64,000 bases of DNA from Corynebacterium nuruki S6-4 (GCF_007970465.1 NZ_CP042429.1:2852001-2916000), one strand, 5' to 3'; shown: positions 44,375 through 53,525, counted from the stretch's first letter. Made by a program: numbers and translations. The notes: generated by a model not told the origin, from the letters alone.

Positions 44375-45478
44375 TCAGCGGTGTCGGCCGGGGCGGCACA
44401 GCACCGCCGTACCCAGGACCGCGGCCAGCACCACCGCCCCGAGGACCAGCGGCAGCCGCAGGTCCGGCCGTCCGGGGGAGGCCCGGACCACCGGGACAGC
44501 GTCCGGCCACGGGGCGTCCCGCGGCCGGGGGACCGGCGGACCGTCGAGCGCCGCGGCGACGGCCGCCGCCGGATCCACCACCGGGGCCGGCCCGGGTTGT
44601 GCTGTCGCAAGGAGCAGGTCACGGACCTCGGCCGGCCCCAGCTCCGGCCGGACCTGCCACACCAGGGCCGCGGCCGCGGACACGACCGGGGCGGCGAAAC
44701 TCGTGCCGGTGAACGGTCCGGGGGACCCGACGACGGTCAGCTCGCCGGCACCGTCGGCGTCGCCACCGAGGACCGTGGAGACCGGGCCGCCCGGGGCATG
44801 CAGGTCGACCCAGGGGCCGGTGACGCTGTAGTCCGCGACCTGCCGGCCGGCGCGGAGTTCGGCGACCGAGGTGGCGTCCGGTGTGCGCGGGTCGACCGCG
44901 CCGACGGTGAGCACCTGCGGCAGGGACGCCGGGAACGGTGCCTGGCCGTCGCCGCACTGTCCGGTGTTGCCCGCCGACGCGACCATGAGCACCCCGGCCG
45001 CGGTCACCTCGTCGACCGCGTGGCGCAGTTCGGCGGTGTCCTCGCAGGCGACCAGGGACATGTTGACGATCCGGAGGCCGTCGCGGCGGCCGGCCTCCGC
45101 GGCGTCCTCGAGTGCGGTGACGAGGTCGGCGACCGTGCCACGGACGGGGTCCTGGCGGACGGAGCGGATCCCGGCGTCCGGGGCGACGGTGCGCAGCACC
45201 CCGGCGACGGCGGTGCCGTGCAGGACGCAGCTGTCCCGGTCACCGGTGGCGCCGGGGACGGCGACACCGGTGTCGATGAGCAGGACCGGGACACCTGCCC
45301 CCGTCGACAACCGGTGGGGCAGCGGGACATCGACCGGGAGTGGTTCCCCGGTGACCGGGGTGTCGCAGCGGGACTGGGCCGCGGCCGTACCCGCCGTGGT
45401 GCCGGCGCCGGTGACGGTGGCGCCGGCGAGCCCCAGCAGGAGCGTGACGGTCAGCGGCACGGTGACGCGCCGGCTCAC
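44375..45478 (-). CDS. mycP: Mycosin, membrane-anchored subtilisin protease of the ESX system
   Basis: 367 residues. N-terminal signal peptide (VTVPLTVTLLLGLAGATVTG), subtilase domain with Asp69 (LLIDTGV), His87 (LHGTAVAG), oxyanion Asn171 (ASAGNTG) and Ser260 (GTSFAAP), then a Pro-rich linker and a C-terminal membrane anchor (LPLVLGAVVLAAVLGTAVL). Acts outside the membrane and is needed for a stable ESX complex in mycobacteria. GTG start overlaps the eccD stop (GTGA). Order eccD-mycP as in ESX-4. Confidence 0.93.
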   Translation of the reverse strand: MSRRVTVPLTVTLLLGLAGATVTGAGTTAGTAAAQSRCDTPVTGEPLPVDVPLPHRLSTGAGVPVLLIDTGVAVPGATGDRDSCVLHGTAVAGVLRTVAPDAGIRSVRQDPVRGTVADLVTALEDAAEAGRRDGLRIVNMSLVACEDTAELRHAVDEVTAAGVLMVASAGNTGQCGDGQAPFPASLPQVLTVGAVDPRTPDATSVAELRAGRQVADYSVTGPWVDLHAPGGPVSTVLGGDADGAGELTVVGSPGPFTGTSFAAPVVSAAAALVWQVRPELGPAEVRDLLLATAQPGPAPVVDPAAAVAAALDGPPVPRPRDAPWPDAVPVVRASPGRPDLRLPLVLGAVVLAAVLGTAVLCRPGRHR

Positions 45479-46683
45479 AGCCCGATCCCCCGGAGCAGTC
45501 CGTAGACCCCGGTGGTGCCGGCGAGCAGCGGCACCGCCAGGGCGAACCCCGCCGACTCGGCCCAGTCCAGGACCCGGCCGACGGTCGGGGAAGTGATCCG
45601 GACCAGCGGCAGGAGCACCGGGAGGACCGCGGTCACCGGCCAGAACCCGGGCAGGTGGAGGGCGAGCCAGATCAGAGCACCGACCGCGGTGAGTGCGGTG
45701 GCGGTGGCGTGCACCGGCCGACAGCCGCGGCCGGACAGACCCACCGCCACAGCGGCCGCGGTGACCGCACCCACCGTCAGTAACGGCAGCGACCCCGGTA
45801 CGGTGCCCGCCGGCACGAGCTGTACCACCCCGGCCGCCATCACGGTGCACAGGGCGGGGACGAGGGCGGTGTGCCGCCGGCGGGCGCGGTCGGCACCGGC
45901 GGTGATCTCGTCGGCCGGCCGGTCGACCGGTGGGGCGAACAGTCCGGTCGCGGGAATACGCGGCACCGGAACCCGGGCGAGCGCGACGGCCAGCTGCCCG
46001 GACCAGGTCAGGGCGGCGACCGCGGCGAGCACGGTGAGCCCCGGCCACAGGTTCACCGCCGCGGCGACCGCCAGGGTGACGGTCACGGTCCGGCAGGCTC
46101 CCCGCCGCCACACCAGCAGGGCGGCGGCGACACACCCGGTGAGGACCGAGACCGGCAGCCCGGCGGCGAGACCGAGTGTCGCGGCGAGCGGGGTGAACCG
46201 GCGGTCGTGGAGGGAGCACACCGCGCAGACCAGGCCGGCCACGGCGGTGGCGACGGTCACCGGGGCGGCGGCGGACAGGGCGTCCCGGGCCGCGGCGTCC
46301 GGCAGGTCGACGGGGGACCACCGCAGTCCACCGGCGGTGACGGCGGTGACCACCGCCACCACCGCCAGGGCGGCGGCGGTGGCGAGGGCGACGACCGGGA
46401 CCGCGGGGGACTCCGCGACCGGCCCACTGAGGTCCCCGACCTCGTCGACCGGCGGCGCGGGCACCGTGTCGCGCGCCAGGGTGAGACGTTCCCCGGGGCG
46501 GACGCCGGCCTCACTGAGCGAATGCTCGGGGCGGACCACCCCCGCCGGTCCGGTGAGGCGCCACAGGTCGCCGGGCGCGGCGTCCACGAGGTGCGGGATG
46601 AGTTCGGCGACGGGCACCGTGTCGGACACGGCCGCCTCGATGAGGCGTCCGGTGTCGGGCACGGAGATACTGACGGCAAGCAC
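45475..46683 (-). CDS. eccD: ESX type VII secretion channel subunit EccD
   Basis: 402 residues. The N-terminal ~90 residues look like the cytoplasmic ubiquitin-like domain of EccD (VSISVPDTGRLIEAAV to RLTLARD), followed by about eleven hydrophobic segments that form the pore region. Somewhat shorter than mycobacterial EccD (usually 450-500). GTG start at 46683 with GGAGGGG about 13 nt upstream. A minus-strand TAGAGT box (46752-46747) may be its promoter. Divergent from eccC. Confidence 0.9.
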   Translation of the reverse strand: MLAVSISVPDTGRLIEAAVSDTVPVAELIPHLVDAAPGDLWRLTGPAGVVRPEHSLSEAGVRPGERLTLARDTVPAPPVDEVGDLSGPVAESPAVPVVALATAAALAVVAVVTAVTAGGLRWSPVDLPDAAARDALSAAAPVTVATAVAGLVCAVCSLHDRRFTPLAATLGLAAGLPVSVLTGCVAAALLVWRRGACRTVTVTLAVAAAVNLWPGLTVLAAVAALTWSGQLAVALARVPVPRIPATGLFAPPVDRPADEITAGADRARRRHTALVPALCTVMAAGVVQLVPAGTVPGSLPLLTVGAVTAAAVAVGLSGRGCRPVHATATALTAVGALIWLALHLPGFWPVTAVLPVLLPLVRITSPTVGRVLDWAESAGFALAVPLLAGTTGVYGLLRGIGL

Positions 46684-46861
46684 GGTCGGGTGGTCCCCTC
46701 CAGGTCACGACCGTCTCCCCCTGATGTCGACGGTACTGTGGCTCCGACTCTAGCGGAAGATCGGTAGTTTCTGCACAGAATGCGGATTGTCGCGCTACAG
46801 TGGCCGCAACGAACCGTCACCGAGGGGGTGCGCGGTCGACGGGGATCCGAGGGGGATACCA

Positions 46862-49800
46862 GTGCAGTCCCAGCCGCCACCGGCGCTGCCGAAGAACAGA
46901 CAGCCGTTTCTCCGGCTGCTCATGCCCGCCGTCATGCTCGTCGCCGTGCTCGGGATGGTCGCCGTCATGGTGCTGTCCGGGATGGGCCGTAGTCCGATGG
47001 CCTTCATGTTCCCGCTGATGATGGTGGGCAGCATGGCCATGATGTTCCAGTCGGGCGGACAGGACGTCGACGAGATCCGCCGGAGCTTCCACCGGCATCT
47101 GGACGCCCTGGCCGACAGTCTGCGCCGCACCCGGGCGGACCAGCTGGACGCGGCCGGCCGGATCCACCCGGCACCGGGGGCACTGTGGACGCTGGCGGCG
47201 GACGGGTCGGACGCCCCACCCGGGGTGGTGCGGATCGGCACCGCCGTGCAGGCCCCGGAGGAACCCCTGGTCGTCCCGGTCGACGGGCCGCCGGAGGACC
47301 TGGAACCGGTGTGCGCGATGGGACTGCGGGACCTGGCGCTGCACTCGGCGACCATCGAGGCTCCGGTCGCGGTCGACCTGCGGGAGTTCCCGTGGGTGGC
47401 GGTCACCGGCGCCGGGGCGTCCGGCCTCGTGCGGGCGATGCAGGGGCAGCTGGTGCTGCAGGATCCCGCCGCGGTGACCGTCGAAGGCCCCCACGACCGG
47501 TGGCTCAGCCATCACGGACCGCTGCGGGTCCGCTTCGTCGACGGCGGACTGCCCGGCAGTGCCGGAGCGGCCGGGGAAGCCGGGGACGCCGGGGACGCGG
47601 TGACCGTCGTCGCCGGTCCCGATGAGGCCACCGCCGGGCTCGCCCGCGCCCGTGGCCTGCTGCTGCGCGCCGAGAACGGCCTGCTCGCCGCCTGGACCGT
47701 CGACGGCTGGCGCGATTTCGGCACCGCTGACCACCTCAGCGACGTCGAACTCGGCATGCTCTGCCGGGCCCGGGCGAGCGACCGGACCGCGACCTCGCTG
47801 CTCGACCTGCCCGGTGGCGGGCTGCGTGCACCGGTCGGGACGGACCCGGCGCCGGTGTACCTCGACATCAGGGAGGCGGCGAAGGGCGGCATCGGCCCCC
47901 ACGGCCTGTGCGTCGGCGCCACCGGATCGGGGAAGAGTGAACTTCTGCGCACGATCGTCACCAGCTTCGCCCACCACCACAGCCCCGATGACCTGAACTT
48001 CATCCTCGTCGACTTCAAGGGCGGGGCGGCCTTCGCCGGGATGGAACGGCTGGCGCACACCTCGGCGGTGATCACGAACCTGTCGGAGGAGGCGGTCCTC
48101 GTCGACCGGATGCAGGATTCGCTGCTCGGCGAGATGCACCGCCGCCAGGAGCGGCTCCGGGCGGCCGGACACACCAGTGCCACGGACTTCAACGCCGCGC
48201 ACCCCGGCGACATGCCGTCACTGTTCATCATCGTCGACGAATTCTCCGAGCTGCTGCACGCCCGCCCGGAATTCGCGGACGTCTTCGCCGCCGTCGGACG
48301 CCTCGGCCGGAGTCTCGGCATGCACCTGCTGCTCGCCTCACAACGGCTCGAGGAGGGGCGACTGCGCGGGCTGGAATCGCACCTGAGCTACCGGATCGCG
48401 CTGCGGACCTTCTCGGCGGTGGAGTCCCGCGCCCTCATCGGGACCACCGAGGCCCACGAACTGCCCGCCGCGCCGGGGGCGGCGATCCTCGCCGAAGCCT
48501 CCGGTGGGGACGGCGGGCGGACCAGATTCCAGGCCGCCTACGTCTCCGGTCCCGAACACCCGGCGGACCGACGGCTCATCCGGGAGCTCGGCCGGCCGCC
48601 GGCCGCGACGGGGACGACCACCGACATCGTCCTCGACCGGGCGGCGGGGCCGAACCGGAATCCGGTGTGGCTGCCCCCGCTGCCCGCCGTCCTCCCCGCC
48701 AGCGACCTGCTGGGGTCGGCGGACTCCGTCACCCCGCTGACGGTGCCGCTCGGCCTGGAGGACCTGCCGTTCGACGGTGTGCAACGGCCGTTCACCCTCG
48801 ACCTGCGCCGCCGGCACTGGGCGCTGGTCGGCGCGCCGGGCACCGGGAAGACCACCGCCGTGCGGGCCCTGGTCGTGGGGCTCGCCCTGCGCTCCCCGGG
48901 GGTCGCGGTGTACGTCATCGACCCCGGTGGTGGGCTGGCGGACCTGGCACGGCTGCCGCAGGTCGCCGCGGTGGTGACCACCGACCTGCTGGACCGGGTG
49001 CTCGACGAGCTCGAACAGGACGCCCCCGCCCACCGGGTCCTCGTCGTCGACGGTCTGGACGCGGTGGGGGAGGCGGACCGTCGGCTCGCCACCCTGGCCG
49101 CCGGCGGCCTCGGCCGCGGTGTGCACGTGGTGGTCACCGCCCAACGCTGGACCTTCCGCCCGAGCCTGAAAGACCTGCTCGGTGGACACGTGGAACTGCG
49201 TATGACGCCCGCGGACGCCGACTTCCGCGACGCCCAACGCACCCTCCCGGACCTGCCCGGCCGGGGCGTGTCCCCCGACGGGAAGCATCTGCAGGTCATC
49301 GCCGCTACCCCGCAGGACACCGAACACGCCCGCCGGGTCAGCGTGGCCCGGGACGAACCCGACCGTCGGCTGCGTCTGCTGCCGGAACGGGTGACACTGG
49401 CTGAACTGGTTGAGTCGCAGGTACCGGGGACCGGGGCGGCGTCCGGAATCCTGCTGGGCGTCGGCGGTCCCACGCTGGGGCCGTTGAGCTGGGACCCGCG
49501 GCGTCTGCCGCACCTCACGGTCGTCGGGCAGGCCCGGTCGGGGGTGACCACGGCACTGCGGACCGTCATCGCCGCGGTCACGGCTGGGCAGGACGGGTCG
49601 GCCGGGGCCGGCGCTCCGGTGATCCTGGCGTGCGATGCTCGCCGCGGCCTGCTGGGCTGCCCCGGCTACCGCTCACTGACCGGATTCACCGGGGAGATCG
49701 AGCGGTGGCTGACTGTCCTCGGCGCCCGTATCCCGTCGGACGCCGCGGCGCTGACGCCGCAGATGCTGCGCGACCGCAGCTGGTGGGAGGGACCGGAGGT

Positions 49801-50164
49801 CGTGGTCGTCGTCGATGACCTGGACCATTCGGCTGACCTTGCGGCGGTGGTGGACCGGCTGGTGCCGCTGCTGCCGCACGCCGCGGACATCGGCCTGCAC
49901 CTGGTCACCGGACGCCGCAGTGCGGCCATGACGCGCAGTGCCTTCACCCCGCTGCTGCAGGGGGTACGGGACCAGACCGGATGGGTGCTGCTGTCCGCAC
50001 CGCGGGAGGACGGGCCGGTTGCCGGACAACCGCTCGGGCCACGACCACCGGGACGCGGCCTGCTGGTGCAGGGCGATGCGGTGGAGATCCAGGTCGCGGT
50101 GGCCGACAGTGCCGACAGTGCCGACAGTGCCGACAGAGTGTCGGGAGAGGGGAGCACGCTATGA
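46862..50164 (+). CDS. eccC: ESX type VII secretion ATPase EccC (fused EccCa-EccCb)
   Basis: 1100-residue FtsK/SpoIIIE-type motor that recognises and drives WXG100 substrates. Two N-terminal membrane segments (LLMPAVMLVAVLGMVAVMVL, and FMFPLMMVGSMAMMF), then three ATPase domains. Domain 1 has an intact Walker A GATGSGKSE (about 352) and FIIVDEFSEL; domain 2 has GAPGTGKTT (about 657) and VLVVDGLDA; domain 3 has GQARSGVTT (about 889), lacking the Walker Lys, and VVVVVDDLD. GTG 46862 is chosen for GAGGGGG 7 nt before it. The C-terminus carries a 9-bp repeat (ADSADSADSADR). ATGA overlap with the next gene. Confidence 0.95.
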   Translation: MQSQPPPALPKNRQPFLRLLMPAVMLVAVLGMVAVMVLSGMGRSPMAFMFPLMMVGSMAMMFQSGGQDVDEIRRSFHRHLDALADSLRRTRADQLDAAGRIHPAPGALWTLAADGSDAPPGVVRIGTAVQAPEEPLVVPVDGPPEDLEPVCAMGLRDLALHSATIEAPVAVDLREFPWVAVTGAGASGLVRAMQGQLVLQDPAAVTVEGPHDRWLSHHGPLRVRFVDGGLPGSAGAAGEAGDAGDAVTVVAGPDEATAGLARARGLLLRAENGLLAAWTVDGWRDFGTADHLSDVELGMLCRARASDRTATSLLDLPGGGLRAPVGTDPAPVYLDIREAAKGGIGPHGLCVGATGSGKSELLRTIVTSFAHHHSPDDLNFILVDFKGGAAFAGMERLAHTSAVITNLSEEAVLVDRMQDSLLGEMHRRQERLRAAGHTSATDFNAAHPGDMPSLFIIVDEFSELLHARPEFADVFAAVGRLGRSLGMHLLLASQRLEEGRLRGLESHLSYRIALRTFSAVESRALIGTTEAHELPAAPGAAILAEASGGDGGRTRFQAAYVSGPEHPADRRLIRELGRPPAATGTTTDIVLDRAAGPNRNPVWLPPLPAVLPASDLLGSADSVTPLTVPLGLEDLPFDGVQRPFTLDLRRRHWALVGAPGTGKTTAVRALVVGLALRSPGVAVYVIDPGGGLADLARLPQVAAVVTTDLLDRVLDELEQDAPAHRVLVVDGLDAVGEADRRLATLAAGGLGRGVHVVVTAQRWTFRPSLKDLLGGHVELRMTPADADFRDAQRTLPDLPGRGVSPDGKHLQVIAATPQDTEHARRVSVARDEPDRRLRLLPERVTLAELVESQVPGTGAASGILLGVGGPTLGPLSWDPRRLPHLTVVGQARSGVTTALRTVIAAVTAGQDGSAGAGAPVILACDARRGLLGCPGYRSLTGFTGEIERWLTVLGARIPSDAAALTPQMLRDRSWWEGPEVVVVVDDLDHSADLAAVVDRLVPLLPHAADIGLHLVTGRRSAAMTRSAFTPLLQGVRDQTGWVLLSAPREDGPVAGQPLGPRPPGRGLLVQGDAVEIQVAVADSADSADSADRVSGEGSTL
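50102..50128. repeat. 9-bp tandem repeat x3 at the eccC 3' end
   Basis: Unit GCCGACAGT three times, in frame, followed by a partial fourth. Confidence 0.9.
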
Positions 50165-51276
50165 CAGGGATGGTGGCCGGTGCGGTCGGGCTGGTGGAAT
50201 CCGGGGTGCTCGTCCACGGCGCCGGCGGGATGACCGTGACCGATCTGCTCAGCGGCTTCTCGGTGACCGGGGAACCGCCGACGGCGGCGGACCCGGTGCC
50301 CTACCGGGACAGTGACGTGTCCCTGGTGCGTCTGGAGGCGGTGCGCGAACTCGTCGAGGAAGTGCTCGCGGAACGGGCACGGGACCCCGAACTGACCAGT
50401 GCGAATCCGGTGGTGCCCCGGACGACGTTCCCGTGGGGTGTGGACTCACCGCGTTCCGACGTCCTGGTCGCCGGCCCGGACGCCCCGGTCGTCGCCGGCT
50501 ATCTCCGGACGGCCGGACTGCGCGCCCGCACGGTGGATGTGGATGCGGCGCTGCGGATCGCCGGGGACCTGGAGTCCGCCCGACTCGACCTCGGGGCGCA
50601 GGACGGTCCATCGGAGATACCGGAACCATCGGTCGGGGACCGGGGAACCGGCCGCGCCGGGAGCCGGCTGCCGACCGTAGGGGCTGTATCGGCTGTGTCG
50701 GCTGTGCTGGCTGTGCTGCTGGTGGCCGGCGGCCTCGGTGCCGCGCTGCTGGCCCGCGGAGGTGGGTCCGGGGGCGGGGGTGCCGTCGCCGCGGGTACCC
50801 CCGCAGCCCCGTCGCCGGTCCCGACCTCGACCTCCCCGAGCTCCTCGCGCCCTCCGGTTCCACCGGCGCCGTCGGCCTCTGCGGCGCCCCCGGCCCCGGT
50901 GCCGGCGTCCCGGGCTGCGACGCCGGTCCGGGTCGACGTCCCGGGATGGCGGCTCAGCGGATCCGATGAACGGCGGGAGATCTGGGAGTCCGACGATCCG
51001 GCGGTCCGGGTGCTCGTCGCCGCCGTGGAAACCCCACTGACCAGCCAGGACGAACTCGACCGCCGGATGCTCGACAAACTCGGGGAGGTCCCCGACGTGC
51101 GGGTGCTCTCCCCGGGCCCGGTCGACTACGAGGAGAGCTACCCCGGCTCCACCACGCGATGGCAGGTCAGGCTCGTCGACGGTCACCAGGTCTCGGTGGG
51201 CTGCCAGTACCGCGAGTACTCGAGCGAACGGCTCGCCGCCTGCGACCGGTTCGTGGCCACCGCCCGGGTGGGGTGA
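50161..51276 (+). CDS. Type VII secretion-associated protein, Rv3446c-like
   Basis: 371 residues. An N-terminal soluble domain (about 1-165) is followed by one membrane segment (about 175-200, VSAVLAVLLVAGGLGAALLA, partly made of a 9-bp repeat), a Gly/Pro/Ser linker and a C-terminal extracytoplasmic domain (VPGWRLSGSDERREIWESDD to ERLAACDRF, split at Cys-containing VGCQYREY). This matches the Rv3446c-family C-terminal domain known from ESX-4 loci, and its position right after eccC is the same as in M. tuberculosis. Role unknown; membrane-bound. Confidence 0.82.
   Translation: MTGMVAGAVGLVESGVLVHGAGGMTVTDLLSGFSVTGEPPTAADPVPYRDSDVSLVRLEAVRELVEEVLAERARDPELTSANPVVPRTTFPWGVDSPRSDVLVAGPDAPVVAGYLRTAGLRARTVDVDAALRIAGDLESARLDLGAQDGPSEIPEPSVGDRGTGRAGSRLPTVGAVSAVSAVLAVLLVAGGLGAALLARGGGSGGGGAVAAGTPAAPSPVPTSTSPSSSRPPVPPAPSASAAPPAPVPASRAATPVRVDVPGWRLSGSDERREIWESDDPAVRVLVAAVETPLTSQDELDRRMLDKLGEVPDVRVLSPGPVDYEESYPGSTTRWQVRLVDGHQVSVGCQYREYSSERLAACDRFVATARVG
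50683..50718. repeat. 9-bp tandem repeat x4 in the Rv3446c-like gene
   Basis: Imperfect unit GCTGTGTCG/CTG four times, in frame, forming the first half of the membrane segment. Confidence 0.8.
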
Positions 51277-51318
51277 ACGGGGGCGGACTGTGTCGTGTCG
51301 GGCTGTGTCCGGTCGATA

Positions 51319-51329
51319 AGGTCTGACCA
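51319..51329 (+). promoter_or_regulatory. FadR/LldR-type operator candidate
   Basis: AGGTCTGACCA fits the FadR-subfamily operator pattern TnGTnnnACnA except at the first base, and holds the palindrome GGTCTGACC. It lies 23 nt before the regulator's ATG, suggesting autoregulation. Confidence 0.45.
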
Positions 51330-51352
51330 ACCGCCCGTGGTAGAACAGAGGT

Positions 51353-52093
51353 ATGAACGACGCAGGTGAATGGGTACCGGTGGTCCGTTCCAGCACGCAC
51401 GCGCTGGTGGTCGAGGCGATCGAGGACCGGATCCTGTCCGGCGACCTCACCGTGGGGGACCTGTTACCCCCGGAGCGTCAGCTCGCCGAGAACCTGGGGG
51501 TGAGCCGGGCGGCGGCCCGTGAAGCGATCCGGGTCCTCGAGGGACAGGGCGTCCTCGAATCCCACGTCGGGTCCGGCAAACGTGCCGGGACATTCGTCGC
51601 CGCGATGCCGTCGCAGGCCCTGTCCCGGTTCCTCAAGCTCCACGTCGCCCTGTCCAATTTCGACCTGGATGAGGTCGTGCAGACCCGCGTGATCCTCGAG
51701 GTCGCGAGTGTGCGGATGGCCGCGGAGAACCGGAGTGACCCGGACCGGGAGACCGTGCTCGCCGAGATGCGGGACGCCACCGTGGAGATGGCGGACCGGA
51801 CGGCGTCCCGGGCGGCCTTCAACGATGCGGACACCCGCTTCCACATCGCACTGGCACGGGCGGGCGGTAACCGGTTGTTCGCCGACCTGACCCAGGCGAT
51901 CCGGGAGTCCCTGCGGATCCCGAACCTCCGCGGCTTCGAGGGCATCGTCGACTGGGAGGGATTCTCCGATCTCCTCCGGGACCAGCACGGTCAGATCCTC
52001 GACGCGATCGAGGCCGGCGACGCCGACCGGGCCGAGGCCGTCGTCAGGGCGCATATCGCGACGGCGTCCCGGACACTGCCGCTGACACGCTGA
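51353..52093 (+). CDS. GntR-family regulator, FadR subfamily
   Basis: 246 residues. Winged helix-turn-helix: ILSGDLTVGDLLPPERQLAE then GVSRAAAREAIRVLEGQGVL (about 27-67), followed by an all-helical FCD effector domain with metal-site type residues (DADTRFHIALARAGGN, about 158-173; QHGQILDAIEAGD, about 208-220). FadR/LldR-like; ligand unknown, often a carboxylic acid. It sits inside the ESX-4-type locus, between the Rv3446c-like gene and the WXG100 genes. GAGG lies close to ATG 51353. Confidence 0.87.
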   Translation: MNDAGEWVPVVRSSTHALVVEAIEDRILSGDLTVGDLLPPERQLAENLGVSRAAAREAIRVLEGQGVLESHVGSGKRAGTFVAAMPSQALSRFLKLHVALSNFDLDEVVQTRVILEVASVRMAAENRSDPDRETVLAEMRDATVEMADRTASRAAFNDADTRFHIALARAGGNRLFADLTQAIRESLRIPNLRGFEGIVDWEGFSDLLRDQHGQILDAIEAGDADRAEAVVRAHIATASRTLPLTR

Positions 52094-52118
52094 CACGCTG
52101 ACACGCTGACGCGCTGAC
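52081..52118. repeat. 8-bp tandem repeat x4-5 at the regulator stop codon
   Basis: Unit GCTGACAC repeated, the last copies degenerate (GCTGACGC, GCTGACCG); the first copy contains the stop codon. Confidence 0.85.
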
Positions 52119-52265
52119 CGGGGTCGTGGGGCACGGGTCCAGTGGCTTCAGTGGCACGGGGAACCTTCGGGGGGCCGGCGGCGTCTATCCCTGGTGAGGC
52201 TCCGGGATGTCCGGGGCCGGCACGACCACATCAGGCAAGTACATCAGACAGAAGGGGGACTCGTC

Positions 52266-52550
52266 ATGAGTTTCAGGACAACGACCGACGTCATGCACGC
52301 GACCGCGGGCAAGGTGGACACGGTCAACGACCAGGTGCAGGGTGAACTGTCGCGGCTGCAGTCGACCGTCGACGGGGTGGCGGGGGCGTGGCGCGGCGAT
52401 GCGCAGGCGGCCTTCGCCCAGCTCATGGTCCGGTGGAATGACTCGGCCCGTGAACTGCGCACCGCGCTGACGGGCATCGCCGAGAACATCCGCGGCAACG
52501 CCCGCGGCTTCCAGCAGGTCGAAGACGACAACATCGCGGCTTTCCGCTGA
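52266..52550 (+). CDS. WXG100 protein (EsxU position)
   Basis: 94-residue helical hairpin protein secreted by the ESX machinery as a partner of the next gene product. The turn motif is WRG in GAWRGDAQAAF (about 42-44). FQQVE near the C-terminus may replace the YxxxD/E export signal, with Phe for Tyr. ATG 52266 has AAGGGG 9 nt upstream; the frame extends upstream without a better start. By position this corresponds to esxU of ESX-4. Confidence 0.9.
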   Translation: MSFRTTTDVMHATAGKVDTVNDQVQGELSRLQSTVDGVAGAWRGDAQAAFAQLMVRWNDSARELRTALTGIAENIRGNARGFQQVEDDNIAAFR

Positions 52551-52565
52551 ACGGACCCGGAGATC

Positions 52566-52847
52566 ATGATCCAGTACAATTTCGCGGCGATCGCCCAGGC
52601 CTCCGCCGACATCCACGCCACCAGTGCCTCCATCAACGGGCAGCTCGACCAGCTCAAGGCGGACATCGCCCCGATGGTCGGGGAATGGGAGGGCGAGTCC
52701 TCGACCGCCTACCAGGACGCCCAGCGCCGGTGGGACGCCGCCGCAGCCGACCTCAACCAGGTGCTGCAGTCGGTGGCCCGCGCCGTCGACGACGCGAACT
52801 CCCGGATGAGCGCCATCAACACCAGCGCGGCGAACAGCTGGGCCTGA
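52566..52847 (+). CDS. WXG100 protein (EsxT position)
   Basis: 93 residues, second half of the WXG100 pair. WEG motif in GEWEGESSTAY (about 41-43), flanked by two long amphipathic helices. No clear YxxxD/E signal, as usual for the EsxA-type partner. It begins 15 nt after the first WXG100 gene and is followed by a strong terminator, then rplM, the same order as esxU-esxT-rplM in M. tuberculosis. Confidence 0.9.
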   Translation: MIQYNFAAIAQASADIHATSASINGQLDQLKADIAPMVGEWEGESSTAYQDAQRRWDAAAADLNQVLQSVARAVDDANSRMSAINTSAANSWA

Positions 52848-52864
52848 CGGCCCCTGTTCCACCT

Positions 52865-52905
52865 CCTCCCCGTACCGCCACCGTCCGGCGGTCCGGGGAG
52901 GTTTT
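52865..52905 (+). terminator. Intrinsic terminator after the WXG100 pair
   Basis: Arms 52865-52879 and 52887-52901 form a 15-bp stem with one mismatch and a 7-nt loop, followed by TTTT. The T-run overlaps the -35 region of the rplM promoter. Confidence 0.88.
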
Positions 52906-52931
52906 GTCCCGCGGCCGGGGGAAGGTAATGT
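52904..52931 (+). promoter_or_regulatory. rplM-rpsI promoter
   Basis: TTGTCC (52904-52909) and TAATGT (52926-52931) are 16 nt apart. A leader of about 145 nt follows, long enough for L13 feedback control, but I could not identify a specific structure. Confidence 0.6.
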
Positions 52932-53081
52932 ACAGCAGGTTGCGTCTGTACCGTCCGCGCCCCTGTGCGGTGACGGTGCGGCTGCCCCGCGGGTCCCAAC
53001 CGGCCGCCGCGGGCACCCCTGGTCGACTGGTCGACATCGGGGCGCACGGGCCGGCAGCTCCATGAAGACAAAGGAGTCTAC

Positions 53082-53525
53082 GTGACTACTTTCCACCCGA
53101 AGAGCGGTGACCTCACCCGCAAGTGGTACGTCATCGACGCCACTGACGTGGTCCTGGGTCGTCTGGCCACCCACGCGGCGAACCTGCTGCGCGGCAAGGG
53201 CAAGGCGATCTACGCCCCCAACGTCGACTGTGGCGACAACGTCATCATCATCAACGCCGACAAGGTCGCGGTGTCCTCGAACAAGCGGGAGCGCGAGATG
53301 CGCTACCGCCACTCCGGGTACCCGGGCGGCCTGACCACCCTCTCCCTGGGCCGCTCCCTGGAGCTGCACCCGGAGCGCGTGATTGCCGAGGCGATCACCG
53401 GCATGATGCCGCACAACCGCCTCTCCCGTCAGTCGGTGAAGAAGCTCCGCGTGTACGCGGGCTCCGAGCACCCCTTCGCTTCCCAGAAGCCGGAGACCTA
53501 CGAGATCAAGAAGGTGGCCCAGTGA
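53082..53525 (+). CDS. rplM: 50S ribosomal protein L13
   Basis: 147-residue early-assembly protein of the large subunit. [29 protein letters not shown] and [11 protein letters not shown] are characteristic. GTG start with AAGGAG 6 nt upstream. The stop overlaps the rpsI start (GTGA). Confidence 0.98.
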   Translation: MTTFHPKSGDLTRKWYVIDATDVVLGRLATHAANLLRGKGKAIYAPNVDCGDNVIIINADKVAVSSNKREREMRYRHSGYPGGLTTLSLGRSLELHPERVIAEAITGMMPHNRLSRQSVKKLRVYAGSEHPFASQKPETYEIKKVAQ

